From assembly GCA_963741985.1 (NCBI GenBank), contig CAVUKD010000002.1, forward strand, positions 496,001 through 560,000: a DNA stretch of 64,000 nucleotides. The letters run 5' to 3'. Of the stretch, positions 1-10,294 are shown in pieces. The DNA comes from Cryomorpha sp963741985. Lineage in GTDB: Bacteria; Bacteroidota; Bacteroidia; Flavobacteriales_D; Cryomorphaceae. The notes under the pieces were generated by a model, which ran no database searches, was not told where the DNA came from, and was given only the letters and a program-made list of their open reading frames with translations. Position numbers and translations under genes: made by a program. The number at the start of each line of letters is the position of its first letter. The first letter of the stretch is position 1.

Positions 1-3000
1 CCGACTGGCCGTGGCTCTCCCATTGACCGCCATTGACTTTGGCCACCACGAGAGAAGTAGGATCATTAATATCCAGGCAGGCATCCGTCCAGTACAATTT
101 TACATACGCATCCGTTCCTGTTGCCGTGCGGTTAATATTCCAATAATTGCAGGTTGAGACTTTCACCAATGGCGATTGCATAGGAGGCAAATTGTTTGGA
201 TCCGTATATCCCGGAAAATAGCTGGTATGGTTATAATCTACCGTAAATGCCGCTGTGGCCGAAGTGTTGGTCGGAATAAGGGCGGCCGGTTGATATACAT
301 CTATAATATTCATTGGATCCGTATCATCGTATTGTCCTACCGGAAACATAAATTCATTTCCATTGGTAAATCCAATTTTCTTTGCAAAACCATTGATATA
401 CGACGCGTCGCCCGAACCGGTATTTGTGGCATCATTTTGAAAATCGACCCGGTTGACGGTTGCATCTATAAGTCCGTCCACAAATTCCAGTTGACCTGAA
501 ACAGAGGCGTTATTATCCAAATAAATTCCGGGGCCGGAATTGGCTATCTTCACATTGTCAAATCCTTCGAACGTTGACAGATCACACGAAACGGTTTGCA
601 ATTGGCTGCCTTCAAAAGATACGGTGGTATTTGCTTCCGCAAAAGCAGTTTCACCGGCATCATTTTGCCAGTCACCGAGAAGATGAATGGTTTGCCCATC
701 TCCCGAAAGGGCCCCCGTACCGGCTATAAATTCTATTTTCTTATTGACGGTAATATCGCTGAGCAAATCTTTCGTTCCCGTATTGGCAAAACCGAGGTAA
801 TCAAAGGTTTCTCCACCATCGGCGGTGATGGTTTGGGCGGTAGTGCCATTAAATAATACCTGCCGATCTTTCGGATTAAAAATCCCACTTGCATTGCGCA
901 GCCAGTTGCCACCCACGTAAATGTCTCCACCTATTTCATCTGATGCAGATAAAGATCCATCAATCGTCAAATTGCGTCCAACTTTAAGCGGTACGGTCAT
1001 ATCATCACCGCCATAATCCATATAAATCGCTGAACCCGCTTCGATGGTTACATCTCTTCGTGCACCGAAATCGGTACCGGTATTTGGCACGACAGGATCA
1101 CCGCCCGGGTTTAAAACCGTTCCGCCTGCTACAATCACATCGTTGGGAAAACCGGGATTTCCTTCAGAGCCGTTCCACTCCACACGTCTGATATAGGGGT
1201 CGGCACCGGTATTGTATTTCAACACACCCTGCGGACCGTATCGGGGTGCATTGGTGTTGGCAAATCCTCCGGAATTAATTTGCAAAGTGGCATTGATCGT
1301 TGTAATATCCGCCCCAAAATTCATTCCGGCTGCGATATTAACTGTGACGAGGTTATCAAAAAACAATGCTCCGCTATTGCTTGATTGTACTTCCTTCGCT
1401 CCGATAACATTAAAATTTGCGGGGGAGGAAGACAACACGGTCCGATCTCCATTTCTAACCAATAAAACCGGCCCGGAGCCTCCTAAATTAAACGTTTGTC
1501 CCTGAAGATTGAAATCGCCTTCGGAGAGTACCAAAACATTACCCCCGGAACTACCCAGCGCATTTACTGTAGTGCCCGGAGAGTCATCGAGCAGGAGCTC
1601 ACTTCCCGGTTTGTCTACGATCATATAATCGAAATCCACTTCATTACCTGTGGCATTTGAAGTGATGGTTTGAATTGCACTTCCTACAAAAAACACGGCA
1701 CGCTGATTGGCGCCAAAAACACTATTGTCATTCAAGATAAAATCTCCTTCCAATTTCAGATCTCCACCGGTAGCAGTACCCAAATAAAATTCATATCCTG
1801 TACCTATACCATCGCCTATATTCATCGAACCCCGACAGTATCGCCAGTAAACCGAATTATCGAAATATAATTTGGTATTATTCACTCCTGATCTTCCCAC
1901 TTGCACATTATAAGGCACACCCCGACCTGTTGAGTTATTATCATACCATTCTTTTCCTATAGTATAGTTGCCACCGTTATTGTAAACCAAGTTACTTCCA
2001 ACTGCATAAGCAGGGCTATTCGTATCAACCCATCTTCCGCTGTTGATCACTAATTCATTTTGAATATTGGGTGTTCCCAAATTACCGAAGTTAACACCTC
2101 CGGTACCTGCAAGAAGATTGACTGTCCAAAAATCAAGATCTCCGGATGCGTTCACTGTACCAACTCCATTAAAGGCAACCGTGCCTGCAAGATTGCCTGA
2201 TGCAAAATTAGAAGTTACGGTAGAGTTGATTGCTCCGCCTGCCGTTATTGCCAAGGTATTTGGTGCTCCCACTGCAAATAATCCATTGGTGAGAGTTAAC
2301 AAAGGGGTGGTTGTAGTTCCGGCTCTTGTTAGGGTGACGGTATTATTTGCAATAGTTCCGCTATTATCAATTTCCAGCTTTCCAAATCCCGTAAGGGTGG
2401 CTGGCAAGCCGGTTCCCGTTATTTGATTTACTGAGCCGCTGTATACATATGCCGCTTGCGCAGAAAAAGTCCGTGTTGTGGTGCGAATGTTTCCGGCAGC
2501 AGTTGGGGCAATTGCTATACCACCTGATGAGCCGAGATAAACTTTGGAGTTGTTTTGGACTATTGTTGACCCGCTTCCGCTAAAATAATTTTCTCCTTCG
2601 AAATCTACTACGGCGTTTGCCAAGATATTCGCTGGTCCTATTCCAGTTATAGTTATATTCTTTTGGATATTTATACGGTTTGTGTTTTGGAGATTGAGGG
2701 TGACGCCTGTGCCAATGGTCATGTTTCCCGTGCCGAAAATATTCTGTACAACCGGTGCATTGATTCGCACAATTGCTGTACCGGTGAGCGGATTAAAATT
2801 AAGCGTAGCGCCAGAAGCAACTTCGATATCTCCTGCGATAGTTGCTGTAGCATTAAGTTTAAAATTGGCTGTTCCTTGTAAGACTTGAAGCGTATCAATA
2901 AAATAATTGTTAGTTCCCACAAGGTCCAACGTACCTGCCTCATATCTGAAATTTGCAAACACACGACCCGACACGCTTGGTAAGTTGGGAGAGGTGAAAT

Positions 3001-4573
3001 GGTACCAACTTCCGGTTTCGAAAACTACCTTACTTGGAGGGCTACCATCGCCAAAAGGATTGGCACCTGAACCGTGAAGATAGGTTGAGCCATTTTCGAA
3101 AACTACGGCATTTCCTCCGCGACTATCTCCGAAGGGATTGTTACCAAGGAGTAAGTCGATGGCTTCAACTCTACCACCGTTTTTGATATGTAAGGCATCA
3201 GTGTCCGTAACAAGAAGCTGGTGATGGCGGCCTCCTGTACTTTTGGTATTTATGAATGTCAACTTTCCAGCTATTTCGCCTGTAGTTGCCGTAAGCATGT
3301 CAATCACCATACCATTGCCACTAACGGTATTTTTAACATCAAGATTTAGAACAGAGCCGGATTCAACTATGAGGTCTTGGCCGGTACCACCCGTTAACTT
3401 TAAGATCGAAGCTGCTCCTGTCGTGAAGTTTCTGAATGTAACCGAGGCATTATTTTGTACAATAATTTGACCTATTGTTTGATTTGGAATGTCCGTGATT
3501 TCTGACGTTCCACCATCAAAAATAAGCACATCACGGGCACGGGCACAATCGCGGTCAGGTGTCCAATTGGAAGGGGTGTTATAATCGCCCGTTCCGCCGT
3601 TCCAAGTGTATTCATTATCGGTGGCTAACGTGGGTTCAGGGATGTAGATATTATCGATCTTCATATATCGAGTACCATCTGAATTATGCTTCCAAAAAGT
3701 ACCCAAATAAGGCAGTTCAGTTGCTGTGAGCACAGTATCAACGCCCGAATCTGACAGCGAAAAAGCACCGATAGATGGATTCGTCCAGCCGGGAATGGAT
3801 TCTTCTCGCACAATCATATTCCAAGTGTGGGTGCATGATGTGTATGTTACGTTTACACTAAAATGGATGGTATTATCGCTAAGTTTTACAGCTGCAATTT
3901 TGCTTTTTATTGTAGCTACGCCACCCAATCCTCCCCCAAAACGCACCAAGCGCAAGGAGTCATTTGAACCCGTTTCACCCAGAATAACTGCGTAACCCGA
4001 AGCTTGGCTATTATCAAAAGCCGATCTAGTGGCTCCTAAAATAAAAGCAGAACCATAATTACTAGTTGTAAAGCCAGAGGGATCTGAAACATTGCTTTGC
4101 ATATTCCAGGCCCAAATCATATCCTCGGTACTTTCATCGAAGGTCACAGGATAGTATGCTGTCATATCATAAGAAATGGCCTCTCTCTGATTTGATACGC
4201 CCGACTGAAGCCACATTGCAGCTCCATTAACCTGGGCACCCGAAGCAATGGATTCCATTTCAGTCCAATCAGGTGGACCTCCATTTGAGGGTTGTCCGAC
4301 TGTATTCGTAGCTGGAACACGATTAAAATGATCGAACAACACCAGGGTAAAAAACCGTGGCACTACCTCTCCGGTGCTCAAAATTTGCGCACCCGGTGTA
4401 AATCCGTCAAACTGTATTTGGCTAAGCTGAATAGCGGTAAGACCGGTATTATTCGCACCCACGAAAATTTTACCCGCCGTGCCGGCATTTCCGGCAGTTC
4501 CCACCAGTTGTAAATAGTCAGAAGAGCATTGCTTACCCAAGCCACAGCATCGCTCGCCGAAAATGTAATTCAT
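1..4573 (-). CDS. Giant cell-surface adhesin, main intact reading frame (3' end outside window)
   Basis: On the minus strand one frame stays open from an ATG at 4573 to the left edge, more than 1,520 residues without a stop, so the C-terminus lies beyond the window. The translation is rich in Gly, Asn, Thr and Val and built of short beta-helix-like repeats (patterns such as VFENGSTYLHGSG, GNITGTGLPATLTGFG), with several lines of the form YNTPSNWTPDRDC. Near the edge it reads CNYWNINRTATGTDAYVKLYW, typical of very large secreted Bacteroidota surface proteins. The likely role is an exported adhesin or matrix protein; a type IX sorting domain would be expected at the unseen C-terminus. It is continuous with the damaged segment upstream (4533-6572), where the signal peptide lies. 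All plus-strand frames here are shadows. Confidence 0.75.
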   Translation of the reverse strand, partial: MNYIFGERCCGLGKQCSSDYLQLVGTAGNAGTAGKIFVGANNTGLTAIQLSQIQFDGFTPGAQILSTGEVVPRFFTLVLFDHFNRVPATNTVGQPSNGGPPDWTEMESIASGAQVNGAAMWLQSGVSNQREAISYDMTAYYPVTFDESTEDMIWAWNMQSNVSDPSGFTTSNYGSAFILGATRSAFDNSQASGYAVILGETGSNDSLRLVRFGGGLGGVATIKSKIAAVKLSDNTIHFSVNVTYTSCTHTWNMIVREESIPGWTNPSIGAFSLSDSGVDTVLTATELPYLGTFWKHNSDGTRYMKIDNIYIPEPTLATDNEYTWNGGTGDYNTPSNWTPDRDCARARDVLIFDGGTSEITDIPNQTIGQIIVQNNASVTFRNFTTGAASILKLTGGTGQDLIVESGSVLNLDVKNTVSGNGMVIDMLTATTGEIAGKLTFINTKSTGGRHHQLLVTDTDALHIKNGGRVEAIDLLLGNNPFGDSRGGNAVVFENGSTYLHGSGANPFGDGSPPSKVVFETGSWYHFTSPNLPSVSGRVFANFRYEAGTLDLVGTNNYFIDTLQVLQGTANFKLNATATIAGDIEVASGATLNFNPLTGTAIVRINAPVVQNIFGTGNMTIGTGVTLNLQNTNRINIQKNITITGIGPANILANAVVDFEGENYFSGSGSTIVQNNSKVYLGSSGGIAIAPTAAGNIRTTTRTFSAQAAYVYSGSVNQITGTGLPATLTGFGKLEIDNSGTIANNTVTLTRAGTTTTPLLTLTNGLFAVGAPNTLAITAGGAINSTVTSNFASGNLAGTVAFNGVGTVNASGDLDFWTVNLLAGTGGVNFGNLGTPNIQNELVINSGRWVDTNSPAYAVGSNLVYNNGGNYTIGKEWYDNNSTGRGVPYNVQVGRSGVNNTKLYFDNSVYWRYCRGSMNIGDGIGTGYEFYLGTATGGDLKLEGDFILNDNSVFGANQRAVFFVGSAIQTITSNATGNEVDFDYMIVDKPGSELLLDDSPGTTVNALGSSGGNVLVLSEGDFNLQGQTFNLGGSGPVLLVRNGDRTVLSSSPANFNVIGAKEVQSSNSGALFFDNLVTVNIAAGMNFGADITTINATLQINSGGFANTNAPRYGPQGVLKYNTGADPYIRRVEWNGSEGNPGFPNDVIVAGGTVLNPGGDPVVPNTGTDFGARRDVTIEAGSAIYMDYGGDDMTVPLKVGRNLTIDGSLSASDEIGGDIYVGGNWLRNASGIFNPKDRQVLFNGTTAQTITADGGETFDYLGFANTGTKDLLSDITVNKKIEFIAGTGALSGDGQTIHLLGDWQNDAGETAFAEANTTVSFEGSQLQTVSCDLSTFEGFDNVKIANSGPGIYLDNNASVSGQLEFVDGLIDATVNRVDFQNDATNTGSGDASYINGFAKKIGFTNGNEFMFPVGQYDDTDPMNIIDVYQPAALIPTNTSATAAFTVDYNHTSYFPGYTDPNNLPPMQSPLVKVSTCNYWNINRTATGTDAYVKLYWTDACLDINDPTSLVVAKVNGGQWESHGQS

Positions 4574-6572
4574 GAGAGCCGGCTCCCAAAAGAATATTCG
4601 AACCGGTCTGAACATCCAAAGTTCCGATCGTTTCGTTAAATCCGCCTGTGTAATACGTTCCGCCGTCAAAGACAAAGGGAGATCCATCATCTATTCGGTT
4701 GGCGGCAGCTATTGTCAGTACGCCTTCTTGAAGGGTCGTATTTCCGATATAGGAATTATTTCCCGAAAGGGTAAAAGTCCCGGTACCGACTTTAGTCAGG
4801 GCACCATTTGACAGCACGCCGGTATAGGTGGTAGTTGAATTATTCAAACCAATTTCGATTGTGTTGTCAGCATATCGAGATCTCGGCTTCCGGTAAGGCC
4901 GCCAAGGCGATAAGTCGTAGCCGCTCCGAAACTTAAACTTCCGGCATCAGCACCATTCATATCGAGGATGCTATTTTTCAGGGCGATGAGATGATCTAAT
5001 TTTAGAGATCCGGCAAGAATGCGGGTATTGCCTGAAAAGGAATTATCATGGGAAAGAGTTAATACTGCGGGACCATCTTTTTTTAATCCTCCATTGGTTA
5101 ATTCTCCGCTGAACAAAACATCATTAATGCAGTTAACGGTTCGGTCTAAAGCCGTGAGATCGATGGTGTTTTGAAAGTCAAGTTCTCCCCGGCACCCGAA
5201 TAACCGAAAATAATATCTCCTTCTATGCTAAGTAATTTTTCAATGATCCGAGAGGAACTTGATATGGAACGATAAGTTGCGCCATTGCGTATCTCTCAGA
5301 GCACCGCCGAAAATTGGGAAACCACTTCCAAGTGTTTGCCTTGTTTCTCCGTGAACCAAATAATATCACCGGTCATTCCAGCTCACGGCCTTAAGAAAAG
5401 CGTACCGATACCATCTTTGAAAATCGCTCCATTACCAGTGGTTTTATCTGCATTCTGAACCGAACAACCCGAACCAAATTCGAAATTTAGATTTCCTCCT
5501 AAAGAAACAGTATGACTATTAAAATTAAGCGCCCCTCTAAAGCTCAGTGTTCCTCCCGAGCTATATTGATTCTGGCATCTGAAGAGAGAGAAATATCTCC
5601 TTTATAAAGTTGCGCACCACTACTTGATTTTATAAGTGCTCCCCCATTCGAACTTCCATTACCGCTCAGAACCAAATTTTCCCGACACGTCATCTGTAAA
5701 ATTAATTTCCAGAACGGCCCCATCGGCAACAGTGGTTCCGTTGGTCAAATCGCCAAGGCCATCGGGGTTAGACAAAATAATCCTCCCGGAGTTTATATAG
5801 TTTCACCGGTGTAGGTATTTGTACTACTAAGAGTAAGAGCCGCTGTTCCATTCTTAACCAGACTTATCTCTTGGCTGGTGGATGTGGAATTGGCTTTCAA
5901 CCCGTCACTAATGATGCCGGTTACCGTTTTATTCACATTGCTGCATTCAAATTCAACAATTGAATTCTGATTGAATCCGTCCAACCCATTCGTTCCGGAA
6001 ATTACACTATTGATACAAACAACGTATTGGCGCAAGGAAGAAGGGTTATTACCATATACATCTAGTCGAAGTTCCCACTACTTAGTGACAATCCTGTATT
6101 AATAGCCATTGAAGGTAAAGTCCCCATCCACGGGGTTAATAACAGAGGCTCCGCTTGGGCTGGCCACAAAAAGTTGAATTGAATTATTAAAGTATGGTTG
6201 GCCGTGCTGTTGTTCTCGATTTTACTATGCCCGCTAATTGCACGTAAATTCCAAGGTATTTCCTGTAAATGGTTCGCGACATATTGAGCCCCAGATTGAA
6301 ATGTGAGATGCCACATCAGTACTTGAAAATTTCGGCCGTTCAGGCGAGCACTACATTGCCAAATTGCTATTATGGCCTATAAATACTTTATTGCGGAGAG
6401 GTGCCATTATTGTCCGGGTATGGCTGATGTCTAGACCCATTATTCCAAGGTAACTGAGCATCCTCCCAATTACCTGTTGTTATCGCCAATATTGCATAAA
6501 AACATTCTGCTGGCCATAAACTATCCCGGAATAAAACATCCCCAAAATCACCAAAAGGTAAACTCTCCGCAT
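4533..6572 (-). pseudogene. Frameshifted N-terminal third of the giant adhesin (autotransporter-associated beta-strand repeats)
   Basis: A start at 6572 opens a signal peptide (MRRVYLLVILGMFYSGIVYG) followed by TTGNWEDAQLPWNNG, then the frame breaks. Coding sense continues in alternating minus-strand frames at 6062-6316, 5793-6035, 5544-5729, 4844-5116 and 4533-4847. These carry repeats of the form NGALTKVGTGTFTLSGNNSY and NGTAALTLSSTNTYTGET, which match the autotransporter-associated beta-strand repeat family (PF12951). At least five small indels are needed to join them to the intact frame below 4573. Either this copy is decayed or the assembly is locally poor. I treat it as one gene with the segment 1-4573. 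Confidence 0.7.
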
Positions 6573-6889
6573 ACTAGTTAATTAATTGGTTAAAAGCTAT
6601 TCGGGATTTTGGCTGCTGCAAGTTAGTGTTAATTCTACACAATGCAAAAGTGTTGATATGGTTAAATTAACAGATTTATACTATTCGGCAGAATTCCCTA
6701 ACCAAATGAGAGGCAAGCCCTTCGCGACATAAATGGGAAAGCAAAGCGAAAACCCGCAATTGACGCGGATATTCTATTTCACAACCTCAAATTTTAAAGC
6801 ACAGGGAAATTCACAAGACGCAAAATCCATGTTCATAAATAATTCGGGGGCCGCTGTTTTCCCGAAAGGGATGCCACACATCGTAACCC
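6573..6889. other. Intergenic, no gene seen
   Basis: This 317-base gap lies between the adhesin start and the end of the PorV/PorQ-like gene, both on the minus strand. It should hold the adhesin promoter, but I could not identify a convincing Bacteroidota-type -33/-7 pair. No RNA gene or coding signal was recognised. Confidence 0.4.
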
Positions 6890-8440
6890 CTATTTCATAA
6901 CCCAGTCCAGCCGCACCGAATACGTGGAGAAGTTTTCCCAGTCGTAATTGATTTTTGTGAGATTGACTTGCGGAAGGGAAGTATAGTCAAAATGAAGATT
7001 CAAAGGGATTTTGGTCAGTTTATTTAAGGGTACCTGAAGCCCAAATCCATAGGTTATGTCGCTTATTTTATCAACGTGACTATCCATATAACCGGAGTCA
7101 TCTTCATTGCGATCGTAATACCCTACCCGAAGCGCCAACATTTCCAAAAGGGTAATCTCCGCGCCGGTGTGAAATCCATTGTAATAATCAGAATTCAATA
7201 GCAATTGGTAATCGGCCTGGACCAAAGCGCTAAAAGTCGTGAGCTGGGGAATAACTACTTTTCTATTTAGGTGAAATTGATAATTCACACCGTATCGGTT
7301 TATCACCGGCAATGGCTCGACACGAGAAACAGTCCTTGTATTCATTTGAAATTTTGCATAATTGAGATTCGAAATGCTCGCCCCGATATTGATACTTTGG
7401 GGAGTCGAGGACGTATCACCGAACTGAAATTTTTTGATCACCCCAAAATCAAAATAAACTGCATCGAATGAATTATCCGGAATTTTCCAGACAACATAAT
7501 TCGAATTAAGCCCGACCAATAGATTTCTAACGGGTTGAAACGCCACATTCAGGGTGTAAGTTGTATTGGCCGCAGTCCCTGTATAATGAAAACCGCATGC
7601 TCCTTTCTGAAATCAGAAGAATACATGCTGAAAGAGAGCCAGTTAAGGAAGTACACGGATTACGGATGAACTGAATGCCCGGGGATTTAAGTTACAGAAC
7701 AAGTGTGGCGAGATTGATGAAGCAGAGTAGAATACGAGCTGTACATGCAAAGAAGTTTGTGGTAACCAAGATTCTACGCAAGATATCAGGTGGTAGAAAA
7801 TAAATTGGACAGAAACTTTACTATGAAGATAAAGGAGAATAGTGGGTTTAAGAAATTACATATATACGAACGCTCAAAGGCTGGCTTTACTTGACTATTA
7901 TCATGGATATTTTAGACGCAAAGTGATAGGCTGGTCTCTAAGCAGCGATTGACTGCAAGAAATACAGCTATTGCTGCATGGAAAATGGCGGTGAAAAACA
8001 GACCGATTATTCATGGTCTGATATTCATTCCGATAGAGGGATACAATATGCATGTCACGAATTGAAACATCGATCGTTCTTCCATAGAGATCGGTCGTCG
8101 TCAATTCTTGACCATAGTTGAGATGATTCCTGCTCAGTGCTACAGCCCATTTATTGAGTCGGATGCCGGCACTGATAAAGTCGTATTTGGCCGAATCGAG
8201 CCCATAGTAAGGAGATGCGAATGAAGAATAAACTTCAAGACCATCCAACGTAGCCGTACCGGCAGGATTGAAAAAGATGGTTGCCAGATCGCCGTCGATC
8301 GAGGCATACCCTCTTCCCATGGCCTCTGCCCGAGCACTGGGCAGCCGGTCGATAAATGCCTCTCTCAAAAAGCCGGTATATTGTCCGAAAGATAAAAGCG
8401 GAATGCCTAAAAGGATAATCAGGATTGACCTTTTCATCAT
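6890..8440 (-). pseudogene. PorV/PorQ-like outer-membrane beta-barrel protein, interrupted by an IS3-family remnant
   Basis: The N-terminal part (about 8440 down to about 8065) starts MMKRSILIILLGIPLLSFG, a signal peptide, then REAFIDRLPSARAEAMGRGYA and IFFNPAGTATLDGLEVYSS, the pattern of the PorV/PorQ/UPF0164 barrel family that serves gliding and type IX secretion. The C-terminal part (about 7590 to 6890) resumes with HYTGTAANTTYTLNVAFQPV and ends in barrel strands and a terminal SVRLDWVMK. The two parts add up to about 355 residues, close to a full family member. The DNA between them reads as transposase on the opposite strand. The start at 8437/8440 is preferred because codons further upstream translate a tandem repeat. 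Whether it belongs to PorV, PorQ or a paralogue is uncertain. Confidence 0.7.
7590..8065 (+). mobile_element. Remnant of an IS3-family transposase (ORF B) inside the PorV/PorQ-like gene
   Basis: The plus strand reads MLLSEIRRIHAE, then DELNARGFK, SVARLMKQSRIRAVHAKKF and, after frame changes, LKGWLYLTIIMDIF, RKVIGWSLS and AWKMAVKNRPI. The block ends with a shifted HSDRGIQYACHEL. This order (HTH_21 region, then the rve core with its DRG..YA signature) is typical of IS3-family ORF B. Internal stops and at least three indels mean it cannot be active. Neither end of the element nor ORF A is present, so only a piece of about 475 bp survives. Exact edges are uncertain by about 30 bp because the reading on both strands is ambiguous there. 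Confidence 0.7.
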
Positions 8441-8520
8441 TTGAATTTTTGAGAATTTCTGTTCCTCTATTTTACGAATATATAGAAATTCCGTAATACC
8501 GCATAGCCGTAGCATGCCGT

Positions 8521-8608
8521 GTAGAGACAAGGCATGACGTGTAGAGACAAGGCATGACGTGTAGAGACAAGGCATGACGTGTAGAGACAAGGCATGCCTT
8601 GTCTCTAC
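8521..8608. repeat. 20-bp tandem repeat ending in a perfect 28-bp palindrome
   Basis: The unit GTAGAGACAAGGCATGACGT starts at 8521, 8541 and 8561, with a partial copy just upstream. The last copy, at 8581, turns into an inverted repeat: arm GTAGAGACAAGG, centre CATG, arm CCTTGTCTCTAC (8581-8608). The palindrome overlaps the stop codon (8605-8607) of the DUF2130 gene and could fold into a strong hairpin at the end of its transcript. Confidence 0.9.
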
Positions 8609-9870
8609 GCGTCATCCTCCCCACCCAATTCCAACGCCTTTACGCCTTGAATGGCGTTGCCGGCTATGCCTTTGATCGATCCGTACATATCGATGGTGTT
8701 GGTCACCACTTTGTCGATCTGCTTGTCGCGCTGCTTCCAGATCCGCTGCATCGACCGCTTCTCGCTTTCCAAATCGGATTTCATTTGGGTAAACCCTTCC
8801 ACGATAGCCTCAATCTGCATGCGGAAAGTGGTGCTGGTCAGGAAATCGTAGAGCATGTGCATCTTATCGCCGCGATTTTCCTGCGAGGCAATCGAAGAAC
8901 TCAGCTTGACGATCGATTCGCGCAGGACGGTGCAGAGGCCTTTAAACTCTTCGTAATTGCAAATCCATACGCCGTCTTTCAAGCCGAGCCGATCCATATC
9001 CGCCGGCATCACTTCGGTAACGAGCACCCCGATATCGGCACCGCGCTCGCGGATATCGGCCTTAAACTTCTCGATCCACGTGGGTTGAAAATCCTTGGTA
9101 CGCTTGCTTTCGTAGTATATCGTTCCGCAGTTTTGCATGGTGCGGGTATGAACGATCTGCAGACAGTCGCCGCCGCGGGCGCCTTTCTTAATTTCTTCGA
9201 TACTGTCGAGGGGAAATTTGGCGGTAAGCCACTCCTCTATCGCCAGCTCCTGCACCTCTCCTTGTAGCTGCATAGAACCCTGCTCCTGCTTGCGCTTCAT
9301 TTCTTCGGTGAGTTTCTTCTGGTCTTCGAGTTGCTTCTGCATTTCCTTAAATCGCAGCTCATTGCGCTCCTCTTCGAGTTTCCTGATTTTCTCTTTCTCG
9401 GTGCTGAGCATTTCGTTGAGCTTCTTCTGCGCGTCGGCCTCGGCGGCTTCCTTCAGCTCGCCCTTCTCGCGTTTGAGTTTCTCGATTTCGGCCTTCGACC
9501 TGTTGAGCTCCTTCACCTTTTCAGATTGCTCGTTCAGCTCCTTTTGCAGCGCCTGAAACTGCTCAGCCTGCTCTTCACTTAACTTGGCCTTGAGCCGCGC
9601 CTCGATATTCCGTTTTTCCTCGCGCAATTGCTTTTCCAAACGTTCTTGAAAGAGTTCATTCTCCTGCTTCTTGGTTTGCTCAAAAGCCAGCTGCGCATCC
9701 GACAATCGTTTGGCTTCAGCCTCCAACTGCTTCTTCTCAGCCAAACTCTGCGCCTGGTATTTCTTCTTAATCTCGTCTTCGAGCTGGTGCGCCAGGATAT
9801 CCTGTACGTCGATTATGGTTCCACAATTCGGACAGCTTATTTGGTTTTTGGAGGGGTATTGGTTGGACAT
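8605..9870 (-). CDS. DUF2130 domain-containing protein
   Basis: A 421-residue protein counted from the ATG at 9870 (MSNQYPSKNQISCPNCG); an upstream ATG at 9903 would add 11 unlikely residues. The start carries a CPNCG zinc-ribbon-like motif. A long charged coiled coil (Lys, Glu and Gln rich, about residues 30-215) follows. The C-terminal DUF2130 domain contains GARGGDCLQIVHTR and YYESKRTKDFQPTWIEKFK, where the E.K pair resembles a restriction-endonuclease-like fold. The function is unknown; the family is widespread as a single gene. The stop codon lies inside the palindrome at 8581-8608. Confidence 0.85.
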   Translation of the reverse strand: MSNQYPSKNQISCPNCGTIIDVQDILAHQLEDEIKKKYQAQSLAEKKQLEAEAKRLSDAQLAFEQTKKQENELFQERLEKQLREEKRNIEARLKAKLSEEQAEQFQALQKELNEQSEKVKELNRSKAEIEKLKREKGELKEAAEADAQKKLNEMLSTEKEKIRKLEEERNELRFKEMQKQLEDQKKLTEEMKRKQEQGSMQLQGEVQELAIEEWLTAKFPLDSIEEIKKGARGGDCLQIVHTRTMQNCGTIYYESKRTKDFQPTWIEKFKADIRERGADIGVLVTEVMPADMDRLGLKDGVWICNYEEFKGLCTVLRESIVKLSSSIASQENRGDKMHMLYDFLTSTTFRMQIEAIVEGFTQMKSDLESEKRSMQRIWKQRDKQIDKVVTNTIDMYGSIKGIAGNAIQGVKALELGGEDDA

Positions 9871-9945
9871 GTTTTCTGTTTTTGTTTGAATGATGACCGG
9901 CATGAGCTTTCGCCAAAATTAATAGATTGACTGGCTATCCTCGAA

Positions 9946-10294
9946 TCAAAGCATGTTTTGCTCACTATTAATTATCTTCTCTAAGTCAGTCCGGTTGGTA
10001 GGCAAATGATATTTAGCAATCTCCCACAACATTTCGTAATCAATCCCGAAATACTCATGAGCGATTAGATTTCTCAACCCAACCATTTTCTTCCAGGGAA
10101 TCTCAGAGTACTTTATTTGAATTTCCTCAGGTATATTCTTCGATGCCTCACCTATAATTTCGAAATTTCTAACGGTTGCATCTACTGCCATCTGATTCAT
10201 TTGAACTCAAGTCACCAAGATACTCCTGAATACGACCCACAGATTGAACCATATCCTCGAGATACATTAGATATTCCCGTTTCCCGGAATTCAT
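9946..10294 (-). pseudogene. hepT: HepT-like (DUF86) HEPN ribonuclease toxin, frameshifted
   Basis: The start at 10294 overlaps the stop of the upstream mntA-like gene (ATGA). The first frame reads YLMYLEDMVQSVGRIQEYLG, a typical HepT N-terminus, but loses frame near 10200. The rest continues one frame over as NQMAVDATVRNFEIIGEA and GLRNLIAHEYFGIDYEMLW. It contains the HEPN catalytic motif R-x4-H (RNLIAH) followed by Y, the residue that MntA-type antitoxins AMPylate in studied systems. A few residues normally found before NQMAVDA seem to be missing. As written, the toxin cannot be made full length, leaving the antitoxin alone. Confidence 0.8.

Noticed and set aside
176..4513. Plus-strand open frames across the adhesin region
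   Set aside because: They are opposite-strand shadows of the continuous minus-strand adhesin frame; their compositions are unnatural and no family fits.
8599..9930. Plus-strand open frames up to 222 codons
   Set aside because: They are shadows of the DUF2130 coiled coil, rich in Leu, Ser and Phe as expected from reversed Lys/Glu codons.
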